64,000 bases of DNA from Rhizobium sp. Q54 (GCA_945870035.1 CAMBQQ010000005.1:1-64000), one strand, 5' to 3'. Positions 51,411 through 61,225 are shown, numbered from the stretch's first letter. The notes: generated from the sequence alone by a model not told the origin. Program-made: numbers and translations.

Positions 51411-52382
51411 ATGACAAAGGTTCTGATCCTCAGCGAAGTCCAGGAAGCGATGCAGGCACGCTACAAGACGATGCTGCTCGAGCGCTTCCCGCAACTCACC
51501 ATCAACGTCGTCGGCCATCATGACGATGTCGGCCCCTATATCGCCGACACCGATGCGCTGCTGTGTTTCTCGCCGCCGATGGCCGATCATGTCGTGCGCG
51601 ACGCGCCCAAGCTGAAATGGATCCAGGCGCTCGGCACCGGCGTCGACAACATCGTCGACCTGCCATCGCTCGGCAAGGATGTGGTGGTCACCAACATCCG
51701 CGGCATTCATGGCGCGCCGGTGTCAGAGACGACCATCGCTTTCATGCTGTCGCTGGCGCGCGATATGCCGCGCTCGGTGCGCGCGCAGGACAACAGCACA
51801 TGGGATCGCTGGCCGGCGCAACTGCTCGCCGGCAAGACCGTCGGCATTCTTGGCGTCGGCCTGATCGCCGAATATCTGGCGCCGCTCTGCAAGGCCTTCG
51901 GCATGACGACCATCGGCTTCAGCGGCACGCCGCGGCCGACGCCGGGCTTCGACCGCATGGTCAACCGCGACGACCTGGTCGCGGTCGCGCCCGAACTCGA
52001 TTTTCTGGTCGCGCTCATCCCGATGAGCGCGGAAACCCGCAACATCGTCGGCGCCAAGGTTTTCGCCGCGATGAAGCCTTCGGCCTATCTCGTCAACGTC
52101 GCGCGCGGCGGCGTGGTCGATGAGCCGGCCTTGATCGCGGCTTTGGAAAGCGGCCAGATCGCCGGCGCCGGGCTCGATGTGTTTTCGCAGGAGCCGCTGC
52201 CGTCCGACAATCCGTTGTGGAAGACCAGGAACGTCACCATCTTCCCGCATCTCGGCGGTTATTCGGAAGGCTACGAAGACCGCGCCATGCCAACCATCGA
52301 AGCCAACATGGCCAAATTCTTGAGCGGCGATCTTGATAAGATGATCAATATCGTGCGCAAACCGGCATCCTGGGGAGTTTAG
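51411..52382 (+). CDS. D-isomer-specific 2-hydroxyacid dehydrogenase
   Basis: GKTVGILGVGLIAEYLAPLCKAFGMTTIGF, AYLVNVARGGVVDEPALIAAL, NVTIFPHLGGYSEGYE. Confidence 0.93.
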   Translation: MTKVLILSEVQEAMQARYKTMLLERFPQLTINVVGHHDDVGPYIADTDALLCFSPPMADHVVRDAPKLKWIQALGTGVDNIVDLPSLGKDVVVTNIRGIHGAPVSETTIAFMLSLARDMPRSVRAQDNSTWDRWPAQLLAGKTVGILGVGLIAEYLAPLCKAFGMTTIGFSGTPRPTPGFDRMVNRDDLVAVAPELDFLVALIPMSAETRNIVGAKVFAAMKPSAYLVNVARGGVVDEPALIAALESGQIAGAGLDVFSQEPLPSDNPLWKTRNVTIFPHLGGYSEGYEDRAMPTIEANMAKFLSGDLDKMINIVRKPASWGV

Positions 52383-52385
52383 ACC

Positions 52386-53579
52386 ATGGCCTTTTCCGAG
52401 CGTCTCAACGCGCCGATCTCCACCGCCGAACTGGAGCGCCGCTGGAAGGCCACACGCGAGATGATGGAGCGCGAGAAAATCGACGTTCTCGTCATGCAGA
52501 ACAACAACGACCACATGGGCGGTTATGTGCGCTGGTTCACCGACATTCCGGCGACCAACGGCTATCCGAACACCGTCATATTTCCGCGCGACGATGAGAT
52601 GACCGTGGTCTGCCAGGGGCCGTTCGGCGGCGTCGAGACATCCGGCGATGACGGCGTCTGGCGCGGCGTCAAGCAGGTGCTGACCACGCCGAGCTATGCC
52701 TGCGCCTATTATACCGAGCCCTACGATCCGGAACTGGCCTGCAAGGCGCTGGAGCCCTACGCCGAAGCAACCATCGGTTTTGTCGGCGCCTATCAGATGT
52801 CGGCGGCGATGAGCACTTATGTGCGGCGCAAGTTCTCCAAGGCGCGGCACGTCGATGCCTCCGATCTCGTCGACCGCATCAAGGTATTCAAGAGCCCGGA
52901 AGAAATGGAATTGATCAGGCGCACCGCGGCGATGCAGGACGGCGCCATGCGCGCCGCCTTCGCCGCGATCAAGCCCGGCATGCGCGATGTCGAAGTCGCC
53001 GCCGTCGCGCAAGCCTACAGCCTGTGTCATGGCAGCGAGATGGGCATCTATCTGTGCGCGTCGATGCCGCTCGGCAAACCGTCGCGCTTCGGCAACCGCA
53101 ACATGCAGAACCGCGTCATCGAGAAAGGCGACCAGTTCGTGCTGCTGGTCGAGGACAACGGACCGGGCGGCATGTACACCGAGCTGGGCCGCTCCTGCGT
53201 CGTCGGCGGCAAGGTGCCGCAGGCGATGAAGGACGAACTGGCCTTCTGCATCGAGTCGCGCCAGGTCACGCTCGACCTCCTGAAACCCGGCACGCCGAGT
53301 AAGGCGGTCTGGGACGGTTTCAACGCCTTCATGCGCAAAAATGGCCGGCCGATGGAATCCCGCCTCTATTGCCATGGCCAGGGCTACGACATGGTCGAAC
53401 GCCCGCTGGTACGCAGCGACGAGCCGATGACCATCGAAAAGAACATGAACATCGTCGTCCATCCGACCTATATCCACGCCGGCTACAGCAACTGGCTGTG
53501 CGACAACTATCTGATCGGCGACAACGGCCCGGGCGAGCGCCTGCACAAGTTCCCGGAGGAGATCATCGAGGTTGGCTAG
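52386..53579 (+). CDS. M24 family metallopeptidase (Xaa-Pro aminopeptidase-like)
   Basis: IDRIKVFKSPEEMELIRRTAAMQDGAMRAAFAAIKPGMRDVEVAA and a creatinase/aminopeptidase-like C-terminal domain. Confidence 0.88.
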   Translation: MAFSERLNAPISTAELERRWKATREMMEREKIDVLVMQNNNDHMGGYVRWFTDIPATNGYPNTVIFPRDDEMTVVCQGPFGGVETSGDDGVWRGVKQVLTTPSYACAYYTEPYDPELACKALEPYAEATIGFVGAYQMSAAMSTYVRRKFSKARHVDASDLVDRIKVFKSPEEMELIRRTAAMQDGAMRAAFAAIKPGMRDVEVAAVAQAYSLCHGSEMGIYLCASMPLGKPSRFGNRNMQNRVIEKGDQFVLLVEDNGPGGMYTELGRSCVVGGKVPQAMKDELAFCIESRQVTLDLLKPGTPSKAVWDGFNAFMRKNGRPMESRLYCHGQGYDMVERPLVRSDEPMTIEKNMNIVVHPTYIHAGYSNWLCDNYLIGDNGPGERLHKFPEEIIEVG

Positions 53580-53665
53580 GCTGCCCCGATCCGCCCTGCC
53601 GTTTTTATCGGCTTGACCGGATTTGCCGGCAGAGTCAGGTTCTCCCCCACCAAAGGAGAACTTTC

Positions 53666-54640
53666 ATGAACAAGACGATTTTTTCGGCCGCATTGGCCGG
53701 CCTGCTGGCGCTGACCGGCGCTGCCGGGGCGCAGAACTTTCCCGAGCGGCCGATCACCATGATCATTCCGTTCGCCGCCGGCGGCCCGACCGACGTGCTC
53801 GGCCGCGTCATGGCGCAGGCCATGGGCGAGCAGCTCAAGCAGACCGTCGTGGTCGAAAACGTCGGCGGCGCCGGCGGCATGACCGGCGGCAAACGCGCGG
53901 CCGACGCCAAGCCGGACGGTTACACCATGCTGATGGGCACCGTCGGCACCCAGGCGCAGGGCCAGACGCTCTATAAAAAGCCGCTTTACAACGCCCTCAC
54001 CGACTTTTCCCCGATCGGCTTGATCGCCGAAGTGCCGATCGCGCTCTTGGTGCGCAAGGATCTGCCGGCCAAGGACCTCAAGGAATTCGTTGCTTACGCC
54101 AAGGCGAACCAGACCAAGATGCAGTTCGGTTCGGCCGGCGCCGGTTCGGCCACGCATCTTGGCTGCGTCGTGTTGAACACCGCGATGGGCACCAACATCA
54201 CCCATGTGCCGTATAAAGGCACCGGTCCGGCCATGCAGGATCTCATCGCCGGCCGCATCGACTTCCTGTGCGAAATCATCAGCACGGCCAAGCCGCAGAT
54301 CGACGGTGGCAGTGTTCGCGCTTTGGCGATCATGACGTCCGGGCGTTCGGCGGTACTGCCGAACCTGGCGACGACCAAGGAACAAGGCCTCGACGTCCAG
54401 GCCTATACCTGGAACGCGCTGTACGCGCCGAAGGGCACGCCGGCCGATGTCGTCAAGAAACTGAATGACGCCATGGTCGCGGCGATGAACGCGCCGGCGG
54501 TGAAGGACCGGCTGCAAGGCCTGGGCGCCACGATCGTCGCCAATGACCGCCGCAGCCCGGCCTATCTCGGCAAGTTCACCGCGGACGAAATCAAGAAGTG
54601 GGAAGCGCCGATCAAGGCCAGCGGCGTTTCGATCAATTAG
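53666..54640 (+). CDS. tripartite tricarboxylate transporter substrate-binding protein (Bug family)
   Basis: Signal MNKTIFSAALAGLLALTGAAGA; FPERPITMIIPFAAGGPTDVLGRVMAQAMGEQLKQTVVVENVGGAGGMTG. Confidence 0.94.
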   Translation: MNKTIFSAALAGLLALTGAAGAQNFPERPITMIIPFAAGGPTDVLGRVMAQAMGEQLKQTVVVENVGGAGGMTGGKRAADAKPDGYTMLMGTVGTQAQGQTLYKKPLYNALTDFSPIGLIAEVPIALLVRKDLPAKDLKEFVAYAKANQTKMQFGSAGAGSATHLGCVVLNTAMGTNITHVPYKGTGPAMQDLIAGRIDFLCEIISTAKPQIDGGSVRALAIMTSGRSAVLPNLATTKEQGLDVQAYTWNALYAPKGTPADVVKKLNDAMVAAMNAPAVKDRLQGLGATIVANDRRSPAYLGKFTADEIKKWEAPIKASGVSIN

Positions 54641-54661
54641 ACTTCTCTATTGCGAACATCG

Positions 54662-54691
54662 CGCCGCGGCTTCCGGGCCGCGGCGTTTTTT
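54662..54691 (+). terminator. Rho-independent terminator
   Basis: cgccgcggc-ttccgg-gccgcggcg-tttttt. Confidence 0.88.
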
Positions 54692-54706
54692 GTGCTCCCG
54701 GCTCTT

Positions 54707-55093
54707 CTATTTAGGCGGGTCCATCAGGCTGACGTGGGCGGCAACGACGCGCCAGCCTTCCGGGAATTTCACCCAGGTCTGCATCTGCCGGCCGATCTTG
54801 CCGGCCGCCGGCGGCCGCTCGTACAGCGTCGAAGCAGTGGCGAAGTCGCGGCCATAGGTTGTGATCACCGTCTGCGAAATGGTGCGGCCAAGTCCGACCG
54901 GCGAACGGGCGACGCGAAACGACTTGATCGCGTCGTAGCCGTACAGAACCTCGTTGACGCCATAGCGAATGGTGCGCCGATCGTCGCGGAACAACGCATT
55001 GAGCGTGTCGACCTTGTTGTTGACCAGAGCGTCTTCGTAGGCGTCGAAAGCCTTGCGCACTTCGGCCACGACCTCCGGCAGGTCGATTTCCAT
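54707..55093 (-). CDS. AtzH-like / DUF3225 (NTF2-fold) protein
   Basis: MEIDLPEVVAEVRKAFDAYEDALVNNKVDTLNALFRDDRRTIRYGVNEVLYGYDAIKSFRVARSPVGLGRTISQTVITTYGRDFATAS. Confidence 0.85.
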   Translation of the reverse strand: MEIDLPEVVAEVRKAFDAYEDALVNNKVDTLNALFRDDRRTIRYGVNEVLYGYDAIKSFRVARSPVGLGRTISQTVITTYGRDFATASTLYERPPAAGKIGRQMQTWVKFPEGWRVVAAHVSLMDPPK

Positions 55094-55110
55094 TGTCGTT
55101 TCTCCTTGAA

Positions 55111-56496
55111 TTAAAGCTGTGGACGCGGCGCCGACACAGCGCCCATTTGCTCCAGCGCGTAAGCGACACGCAAGGCCAGATCCTCGCGCCAGGGCGCGGC
55201 GATGATCTGCAAACCGATCGGCATAGGCTTGAGCGCGACCGGCACCGCCACCACCGGCAGGCCGATGAAGGAAATCGGCTGCGTGTAGATGCCGAGATTG
55301 GCGCGAACCGGCAGTTCGACGCCGTCGAGGGTAAAAGTCTGCTGGCCGATTGTCGGCGCGGTCACCGGCGTTGCCGGCGCAAGGATGACGTCGCAATCCT
55401 TGAATAAAGCCAACACCTGCTCGCGGTACCAGCGGCGGAAGATCTGCGCCTTCACAACGAGAGTGGACGGCACCATGGCGCCGGCGATCAGACGGTCACG
55501 CACCGCCGGGTCGAAATCGGCGGCCTGCTTGCGCAGCCGGTCGAGATGCAACGCCGCGCCTTCGGTGGTTGTGATGACGTAGGCCGCGGCGCGGGCGCGC
55601 GCCGCTTCCGGAATCTCGATCTCGCGCGCGTTCAGCGCCTTGGCTACGCCGTCGAGCGCGGTCAACGCTTCGGGCGATGCGCCTTTGCGGAAATATCCGC
55701 CGGCAACGGCAATACGCAAGCCATCGAGGCCGCTTCCGAGAAAGGGCGCGGTCGACTCCTGCTGACGATCGGCGCAGCCGGCGTCGTCGGCATCGGGGCC
55801 CTGCATGACATCGTAACTGAGGGCGAGATCGCGCACCGAACGCGCGAACGGCCCGAGGTGATCGAGGCTGGCGACAAAAGGAAACGAACGCGCGCGCGTC
55901 AGCCGGCCATAGGTCGGCTTGAGGCCGAAGATGCCGCACAGTGACGACGGCACGCGAATGGAGCCGTTGGTGTCGGAGCCGAGCGCGATCGGCACCAGGC
56001 CGCCGCCGACCGTCCCGCCCGATCCACCGGACGAGCCGCCGGTCATGCGCGTCAGGTCATGCGGATTGCGCGACGGACCGTCATGGACGTTCTCGCCGGT
56101 GAAGTCGTAGGCGTATTCGCCCATGTTGAGCGCGCCGACCAGGACGGCGCCGGCCTTCTCCATACGCGCGATCAGTTCGGCGTCGCGCTTGGCCGGGGGA
56201 TAAGCGCGGTTGATTTTCGAGCCGGCGACGGTCGGAATGCCTTCGACGTCGAACAGGTTCTTGACCGCGAAAGGCACGCCGGCCAGCGGCAATTTAGCTT
56301 TGTCGGGCGACGCATCGACCGTTTTGGCCTTAGCCCTCGCCCGCTCGGCCGTGACCGTGGTGAAGGCATTCAGTGTCGGATTGCGCGCGGCAATGACGGA
56401 AAGCGCCGCTTCGGTGACGGCGAGCGCGGTCGTCGCGCCGGAGCCGACCGCCTGCGCGATTTCCGAACCGGTTGACCAGGTGAAATCGTGGCTCAT
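55111..56496 (-). CDS. AtzE-family amidohydrolase (amidase signature)
   Basis: GVPFAVKNLFDVEGIPTVAGSKIN, MTGGSSGGSGGTVGGGLVPIALGSDTNGSIRVPSSLCGIFGLKPTYGRL. Confidence 0.92.
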   Translation of the reverse strand: MSHDFTWSTGSEIAQAVGSGATTALAVTEAALSVIAARNPTLNAFTTVTAERARAKAKTVDASPDKAKLPLAGVPFAVKNLFDVEGIPTVAGSKINRAYPPAKRDAELIARMEKAGAVLVGALNMGEYAYDFTGENVHDGPSRNPHDLTRMTGGSSGGSGGTVGGGLVPIALGSDTNGSIRVPSSLCGIFGLKPTYGRLTRARSFPFVASLDHLGPFARSVRDLALSYDVMQGPDADDAGCADRQQESTAPFLGSGLDGLRIAVAGGYFRKGASPEALTALDGVAKALNAREIEIPEAARARAAAYVITTTEGAALHLDRLRKQAADFDPAVRDRLIAGAMVPSTLVVKAQIFRRWYREQVLALFKDCDVILAPATPVTAPTIGQQTFTLDGVELPVRANLGIYTQPISFIGLPVVAVPVALKPMPIGLQIIAAPWREDLALRVAYALEQMGAVSAPRPQL

Positions 56497-56498
56497 GG

Positions 56499-56681
56499 TC
56501 AGGCCTTGAAAACCGGCGCGGGCTCGGCCGCGTCCGGCAGCGGAAAGTCCGCAACCAGATTGGCCAGGCGCAGCGACACATCGAGATTGGCCTTGACCGA
56601 CGGCACCCAGGCCGCCTCCAGCGGCAGATCGAGCGCCGCGGCGGCCGCGGCGATGTAGTCGTCAAGCGGGGGATTGGCCAT
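56499..56681 (-). CDS. DUF4089 / AtzG-like small subunit
   Basis: 60 aa MANPPLDDYIAAAAAALDLPLEAAWVPSVKANLDVSLRLANLVADFPLPDAAEPAPVFKA; immediately upstream of the AtzE-like gene. Confidence 0.87.
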   Translation of the reverse strand: MANPPLDDYIAAAAAALDLPLEAAWVPSVKANLDVSLRLANLVADFPLPDAAEPAPVFKA

Positions 56682-56750
56682 CGGTTGGGGTCCTTGCGGG
56701 GCGGGTCGCCTGCGAAGTTTAGATGCAAATTCGACGCCAACCAAACCCCA

Positions 56751-56782
56751 AACAAAACGGCCGGCGCTGGATGCGCCGGCCG
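56751..56782 (-). terminator. Rho-independent terminator (downstream of bioY)
   Basis: Minus strand: cggccggcgc-atcca-gcgccggccg-ttttgttt. Confidence 0.8.
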
Positions 56783-56813
56783 TATCGTTACGCGTTCGTA
56801 TGTTCCGGTGCGC

Positions 56814-57392
56814 TCACGCCTTGCCGCGGCCGAGCAGCGCCCAGCCGGCCGGCAGCACCAGCGCGCCGAGCACGATTTTCACCACGCCCGACAGCAGAAA
56901 CGGCACGACGCCGAAGGACCAGGCCTTGTACGGCCCGATCGAGACCGCCAGCCAGGCATAGCCGAACAGCATGATGATGAACGTGCCAATCAGCATCGCC
57001 AACATGGTCATCAGCACCGAACGGTCCCAGCCTTTGGCAGCGAGTTGGCCGCAAGCCACGGCGGCGACCAGCATGCCGAGGAGATACCCGCCGGTCGGCC
57101 CCATCATGTAAGCGAGGCCGACGCCACGTTCCGGCGTACCGGAAAACACCGGCAATCCAAGCGCCCCTTCCACCAGATAGGCCAGCACGACGCTGCCGCC
57201 GATCATCGGGCCGCAAGCCATCGCGATGACCAGCACGGCAAAGGTCTGCATCGTCATCGGCACCGGCCAGAACGGCACATTGATCTTGGCCGAAATCGTC
57301 AGCAGCAGCGTGCCGGTGAGGATGATCGCGACCTTGCCGAGGACCGACGAGGAAAAGCCCGGCGAGAGGGTGGAAACGAGATTTCCGTTCAT
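56814..57392 (-). CDS. bioY: biotin transporter BioY
   Basis: LLTISAKINVPFWPVPMTMQTFAVLVIAMACGPMIGGSVVLAYLVEGALGLPVF; YMMGPTGGYLLGML. Confidence 0.96.
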   Translation of the reverse strand: MNGNLVSTLSPGFSSSVLGKVAIILTGTLLLTISAKINVPFWPVPMTMQTFAVLVIAMACGPMIGGSVVLAYLVEGALGLPVFSGTPERGVGLAYMMGPTGGYLLGMLVAAVACGQLAAKGWDRSVLMTMLAMLIGTFIIMLFGYAWLAVSIGPYKAWSFGVVPFLLSGVVKIVLGALVLPAGWALLGRGKA

Positions 57393-57526
57393 ATTTCTGT
57401 TCCGTCAGTGAGGGACTGAATGGACGCCACAGCCATGAGCCCGGCGCGGCCGCGAAGCAATGCGCCGCACTCTAGCCTATGCCGCCGCAGCCGTGAACTG
57501 CCGGCTAACGCCGGCAGCGCAGGCCC

Positions 57527-57931
57527 CTAGTGCTTGCCGCGCAGCGCCGCGTCCGCGCTCCACGGGCCGGCGCCGGCCGCAGCGAGATACAGGAAGGCAA
57601 AGCAGAACAGGATCGGCAGCGTGCCGCTATTGGCCAGCGGCGAAAACAGGCCGCGCGGCGCATGGCCGATGAAATAGGCGAAGGCCATCAGACCGGACAG
57701 GACGAAAGCCGAAATCCGCGAGAACAGTCCGATAGTCAACAGCGCGCCGAACGTCAGTTCGAGCACCCCGGCATACCAGGATGGCCACTGCCCCACCGTG
57801 ACATTGGCGAAATACGGTACGGCCGGAAATCCGAGAATCTTCGCGGTACCGAACTGAAGAATCATCAGTCCGGCCATGATGCGGAAGATGCTGAGAAAAA
57901 CCGGGCGATAGGGAGCGAGAAAATTTTCCAT
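57527..57931 (-). CDS. DoxX family membrane protein
   Basis: MENFLAPYRPVFLSIFRIMAGLMILQFGTAKILGFP ... GVLELTFGALLTIGLFSRISAFVLSGLMAFAYFIGHAPRG. Confidence 0.92.
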   Translation of the reverse strand: MENFLAPYRPVFLSIFRIMAGLMILQFGTAKILGFPAVPYFANVTVGQWPSWYAGVLELTFGALLTIGLFSRISAFVLSGLMAFAYFIGHAPRGLFSPLANSGTLPILFCFAFLYLAAAGAGPWSADAALRGKH

Positions 57932-58319
57932 GAGGCGTTCTGACTGTCCTTGGCAAATCTGTGAAGCGCGAGGGCGCATGATAGGGCCCAGCGACAGGCC
58001 GGGGATGTGCAACTTCGTCGCGGACCATTGAACGTTGCGGATCGCGCAATGGCTGGCTGGGGCGGGAGGGACCCCAGTCGGGTTTCCGGCCAGCTCAACA
58101 CATTGAAAATAAGCACATATTCACTGCGACGATCTTCTGTGTAGCAGTCGTGTGTCACAGCGACAAGTGCGCTCGATTTTGTGATCAGACAAATGTGGAG
58201 AGCGGCTTCCATCGCTTTCCAAACCGCGAAATTGGTGCCAGGTTTTTTGGGCTACCGTAACAACGCGTCCTTGCGACCGTTGCAGAGTCCGTACCGAGTC
58301 TCTTCAACATCAAAAGGGT

Positions 58320-59978
58320 ATGACTACCATGAGCAACCAACAGGACAATCCTACAAGCGCCGCGCACGCGACAGACGAAATGGCGACGGAAGCGAACAGT
58401 TCGCCGCAGGTGGCGTCGGTCGCATCGACCTCCGCTATCGCTGACCATAAAGTATCGGACGACACGAAGGCTGCGGCCTCCGGTGCGCGCAAGAAGAAGC
58501 CCGGCGAGAAGAAGCTCCATAAGAACAGCAACCATCGCAAGCCGGGTCAGAACCAGGACGGGGACCCCGGCGAAAAAAACAACCTGCCCCCCAGCTTGCG
58601 CGAGCGACTGCTGGCCCGCTTCGTCCCGCCCAGCATTCCGCTTGCGGAGGACTTGCTGCCCGAAGCCTTGCTCAAGGCGTTGGACGGCCTCGGGCTGGGG
58701 CGCGCCGACGTTTTTCCGCTGTCGGCCTTTGCGACCATCGCGGCGATCGCCGCGGTGGCTGGCCCCAGCGTGGTATTTGCCGAAAACGCGGACCCGAAGC
58801 TCGGGTCGCTGCTTGGGACGGGATCATCCCTGCGCGTTGTCGTGGTAGGCGAACACGCTGCCGGACCTATTGTGCCGGGGCCCATTATGGCATCCGTGTA
58901 CGCGGTCGAGAACGATCTTCTCGCCAGCCACGAGCAATCCGTCGAACGTGTCGCCGCATTGCGCCGTGTCACGGCTGAGCGGCGGCGCCTCCATGATCAC
59001 GCTACGCGTGCAGCCGCTATCCTCGGTAATGCGCAACCCCCGGCGCTCTCGGAGCAAGCCCCGGTGGTCCCGGCGCGGCCGCGCATCGTCTTGGTCAACG
59101 GTGCAAGCAGTGCGATTCTGGAGGCTGCTGCTGGCGGCACCGGCGTCATCGTCGTCGACCGGCGCTGGGTAAAATCGCTACTTGCGGGGGATAACCGCGA
59201 TGTGCCGACGGCCGACTTGCTCAATACAATTGCGATGGGCCACGGAGTTCCTGTGGTGGACCCGCGTGGTCGGACCGAAATGCGGGTACTTCCGGCCTGC
59301 GTCATCGGCGCTCTCGCACCTGCTGAATGCTTCTCGCTGCACCGGGTCGCATACGACCAGTTAGCGGCCACGGTGTTCGTGAATGCTGCCGCCACTTCCG
59401 CCAGCGGCGACAACACTCGCCTGACTGCCTTGATGCGTCGTATCGAGGCGATGACCGCCGAGCCCACGGTGCTTCGTTTCGGTACCAAGGCGAGACAGAT
59501 GCTGTCCGCTGCGGCCACCGGCTGGAGCGAGATCGACGCGCCGGCGGCACCGCTGTCTGACTATGTCGCAGGATTGGCTGATTTGACGCGCCGGCTGGCC
59601 GGAGTGTTCCACATCATCGAATGCGCGGGGACTGGCGCGGATCTGAAAGCGGAGATCTCGGTCAACGAGGTAAAGCGGGCGACGTCGCTCGTGGATGGAT
59701 TTGTCTTGCCCATGGCACGGGCGATTCTTGGGCCGATCAGTTGCAAAGAGGTTGAACGTGACGCAAGGACGATGGTCAACCATCTCCGCCAGAACACCAG
59801 CCCGGAGGTTCCGGTTGCGCGGCGGCCGTGGATGCGTGCCTACCAGAACTCAATGCCGTTGCCCCGATTCGAGGCTGCACTGAATCTGCTGCTGCAGGAG
59901 CAGTTGCTGACACCCACCGAAGGCGAGGACGGCGGCAAGTGGTATGCTGCTTCGGCGGAGCTCCATGATGCAGCGTAG
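58320..59978 (+). CDS. accessory protein with DUF3987-like layout but apparently degenerate NTPase motifs
   Basis: 552 aa; Lys-rich low-complexity N-terminus; LRVVVVGEHAAGPIVPGPIMASVYAVENDLL where DUF3987 proteins carry a P-loop; GVIVVDRRWVKSLLAGDN at the usual Walker B region. Family assignment by eye only. Confidence 0.5.
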   Translation: MTTMSNQQDNPTSAAHATDEMATEANSSPQVASVASTSAIADHKVSDDTKAAASGARKKKPGEKKLHKNSNHRKPGQNQDGDPGEKNNLPPSLRERLLARFVPPSIPLAEDLLPEALLKALDGLGLGRADVFPLSAFATIAAIAAVAGPSVVFAENADPKLGSLLGTGSSLRVVVVGEHAAGPIVPGPIMASVYAVENDLLASHEQSVERVAALRRVTAERRRLHDHATRAAAILGNAQPPALSEQAPVVPARPRIVLVNGASSAILEAAAGGTGVIVVDRRWVKSLLAGDNRDVPTADLLNTIAMGHGVPVVDPRGRTEMRVLPACVIGALAPAECFSLHRVAYDQLAATVFVNAAATSASGDNTRLTALMRRIEAMTAEPTVLRFGTKARQMLSAAATGWSEIDAPAAPLSDYVAGLADLTRRLAGVFHIIECAGTGADLKAEISVNEVKRATSLVDGFVLPMARAILGPISCKEVERDARTMVNHLRQNTSPEVPVARRPWMRAYQNSMPLPRFEAALNLLLQEQLLTPTEGEDGGKWYAASAELHDAA

Positions 59979-60022
59979 CCGCTGTCAATGAGGCTGCCGA
60001 CCTCGGTTCAGAAAACACTCGC

Positions 60023-60054
60023 GAGGGGTCGTTGACAGCGACCCCTCTTCTTTT
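60023..60054 (+). terminator. Rho-independent terminator
   Basis: gaggggtcg-ttgacag-cgacccctc-ttctttt; 9-bp perfect stem 45 bp after the 58320-59978 ORF. Confidence 0.9.
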
Positions 60055-60244
60055 CGGCCCTGAAGGGTATTGAGGCTGGAACCGCGCAGACAGCACGTTC
60101 GCCGGCGCATCTACCGGGCTCGCACTGAAGGTGTCACAACGTCATCTGCAAGCCGTTGCCCCAATTTCTACTCCGGCCTCGGTCGTAGTTTGGGTGAATG
60201 CCCTGAGAGGCCAGCCTGCAACCGCCTCCTCATCAGGCTGCCAT

Positions 60245-61225
60245 TCAGGCGACAAGGCTCGTACGCGCCTCCGGTTCGAGTTCGGCTATGCGGGCCCGCA
60301 ATGCTGCGATCTCGGCGTCGGCCGCCTGCCGTCTCGCGCGCTCGGCATCGAAGCGGCCCTTGAGAGTGATGCAGCCCTCCCGCAGCTTTCCGATCGACCT
60401 ATCATAGTCCCGCCGGACGGCCACGCCGATCTGGGCGCGCTCCCGATCGAGATCCGCTAGACGCTGGGCCATTTCCGCTTCGAATCTATCACGCTCGGCA
60501 ACGTGAATGGCCTGCTGGCGGGCGGTCTCTGCATCCATCCGTTTTTCCATTTGACGCTGGATACGGCTAACTCTCCGCCGTTTCGGGCCAAAGCGATCGT
60601 GCCCGAAAAATCGACTTACCGCGTACCAAAAATCGTCCTGCCACCTGGACATGCCGCTGCGGTAGGCCGCATCCTGAACTTTTTTGCACGCTCCGGCTTC
60701 CGCAGCGTCCGCCTTCATGCGCGCTCCCGCATGAATTTCGCGGAGATTTAGGCGGCTGTTCGACAGCAACTGCGGCACGGCGTAGAAGTGGATATGCAGG
60801 TATTCTTCATCAACGTGCTCAACGACGCTGCAAAGATGCGTGTCAAATTGTTGTCGCAGCCACTCCACCGTCATGGATCGCCACGAGTAGTAAACGTCCT
60901 GATCGCACGGATCTTGGTTCACGAATTGCCGCGGAATGGGATAGCTGATCACGCCCGCCAGGAGAGCTATGCCGTCGCGACGCAGCCGCCGCGGTCGGCA
61001 ACCATGATCGAGGGCCTGGTTCGCCCGTTCGGTCGCCAGCCGAGCAGCTGCGAGAGGCGAACCACCGAGAAGAACATGCGGTTCACTTCGATAGCGAATG
61101 TGGTTGCTAGCCCCAGGCACGCGCGCGCCCTCGGCGGCGACGCCCGAGATGCAGCTCCATGCCGGTTCGCCCTTCCTCGGCTTGCGACCATATCGGCCTA
61201 GATGGATAAACTGAGAGTTTGCCAT
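60245..61225 (-). CDS. MobV/Pre-like plasmid recombination / relaxase-like protein
   Basis: 326 aa; SVVEHVDEEYLHIHFYAVPQL resembles MobV motif HxDE..PHxHxxxxP; C-terminal coiled coil (QMEKRMDAETARQQAIHVAERDRFEAEMAQRLADLDRERAQ). Confidence 0.65.
   Translation of the reverse strand: MANSQFIHLGRYGRKPRKGEPAWSCISGVAAEGARVPGASNHIRYRSEPHVLLGGSPLAAARLATERANQALDHGCRPRRLRRDGIALLAGVISYPIPRQFVNQDPCDQDVYYSWRSMTVEWLRQQFDTHLCSVVEHVDEEYLHIHFYAVPQLLSNSRLNLREIHAGARMKADAAEAGACKKVQDAAYRSGMSRWQDDFWYAVSRFFGHDRFGPKRRRVSRIQRQMEKRMDAETARQQAIHVAERDRFEAEMAQRLADLDRERAQIGVAVRRDYDRSIGKLREGCITLKGRFDAERARRQAADAEIAALRARIAELEPEARTSLVA

Noticed and set aside
51723-53546. 607 aa minus-strand ORF across the dehydrogenase and M24 peptidase
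   Set aside because: Antisense artefact spanning two well-supported plus-strand genes.
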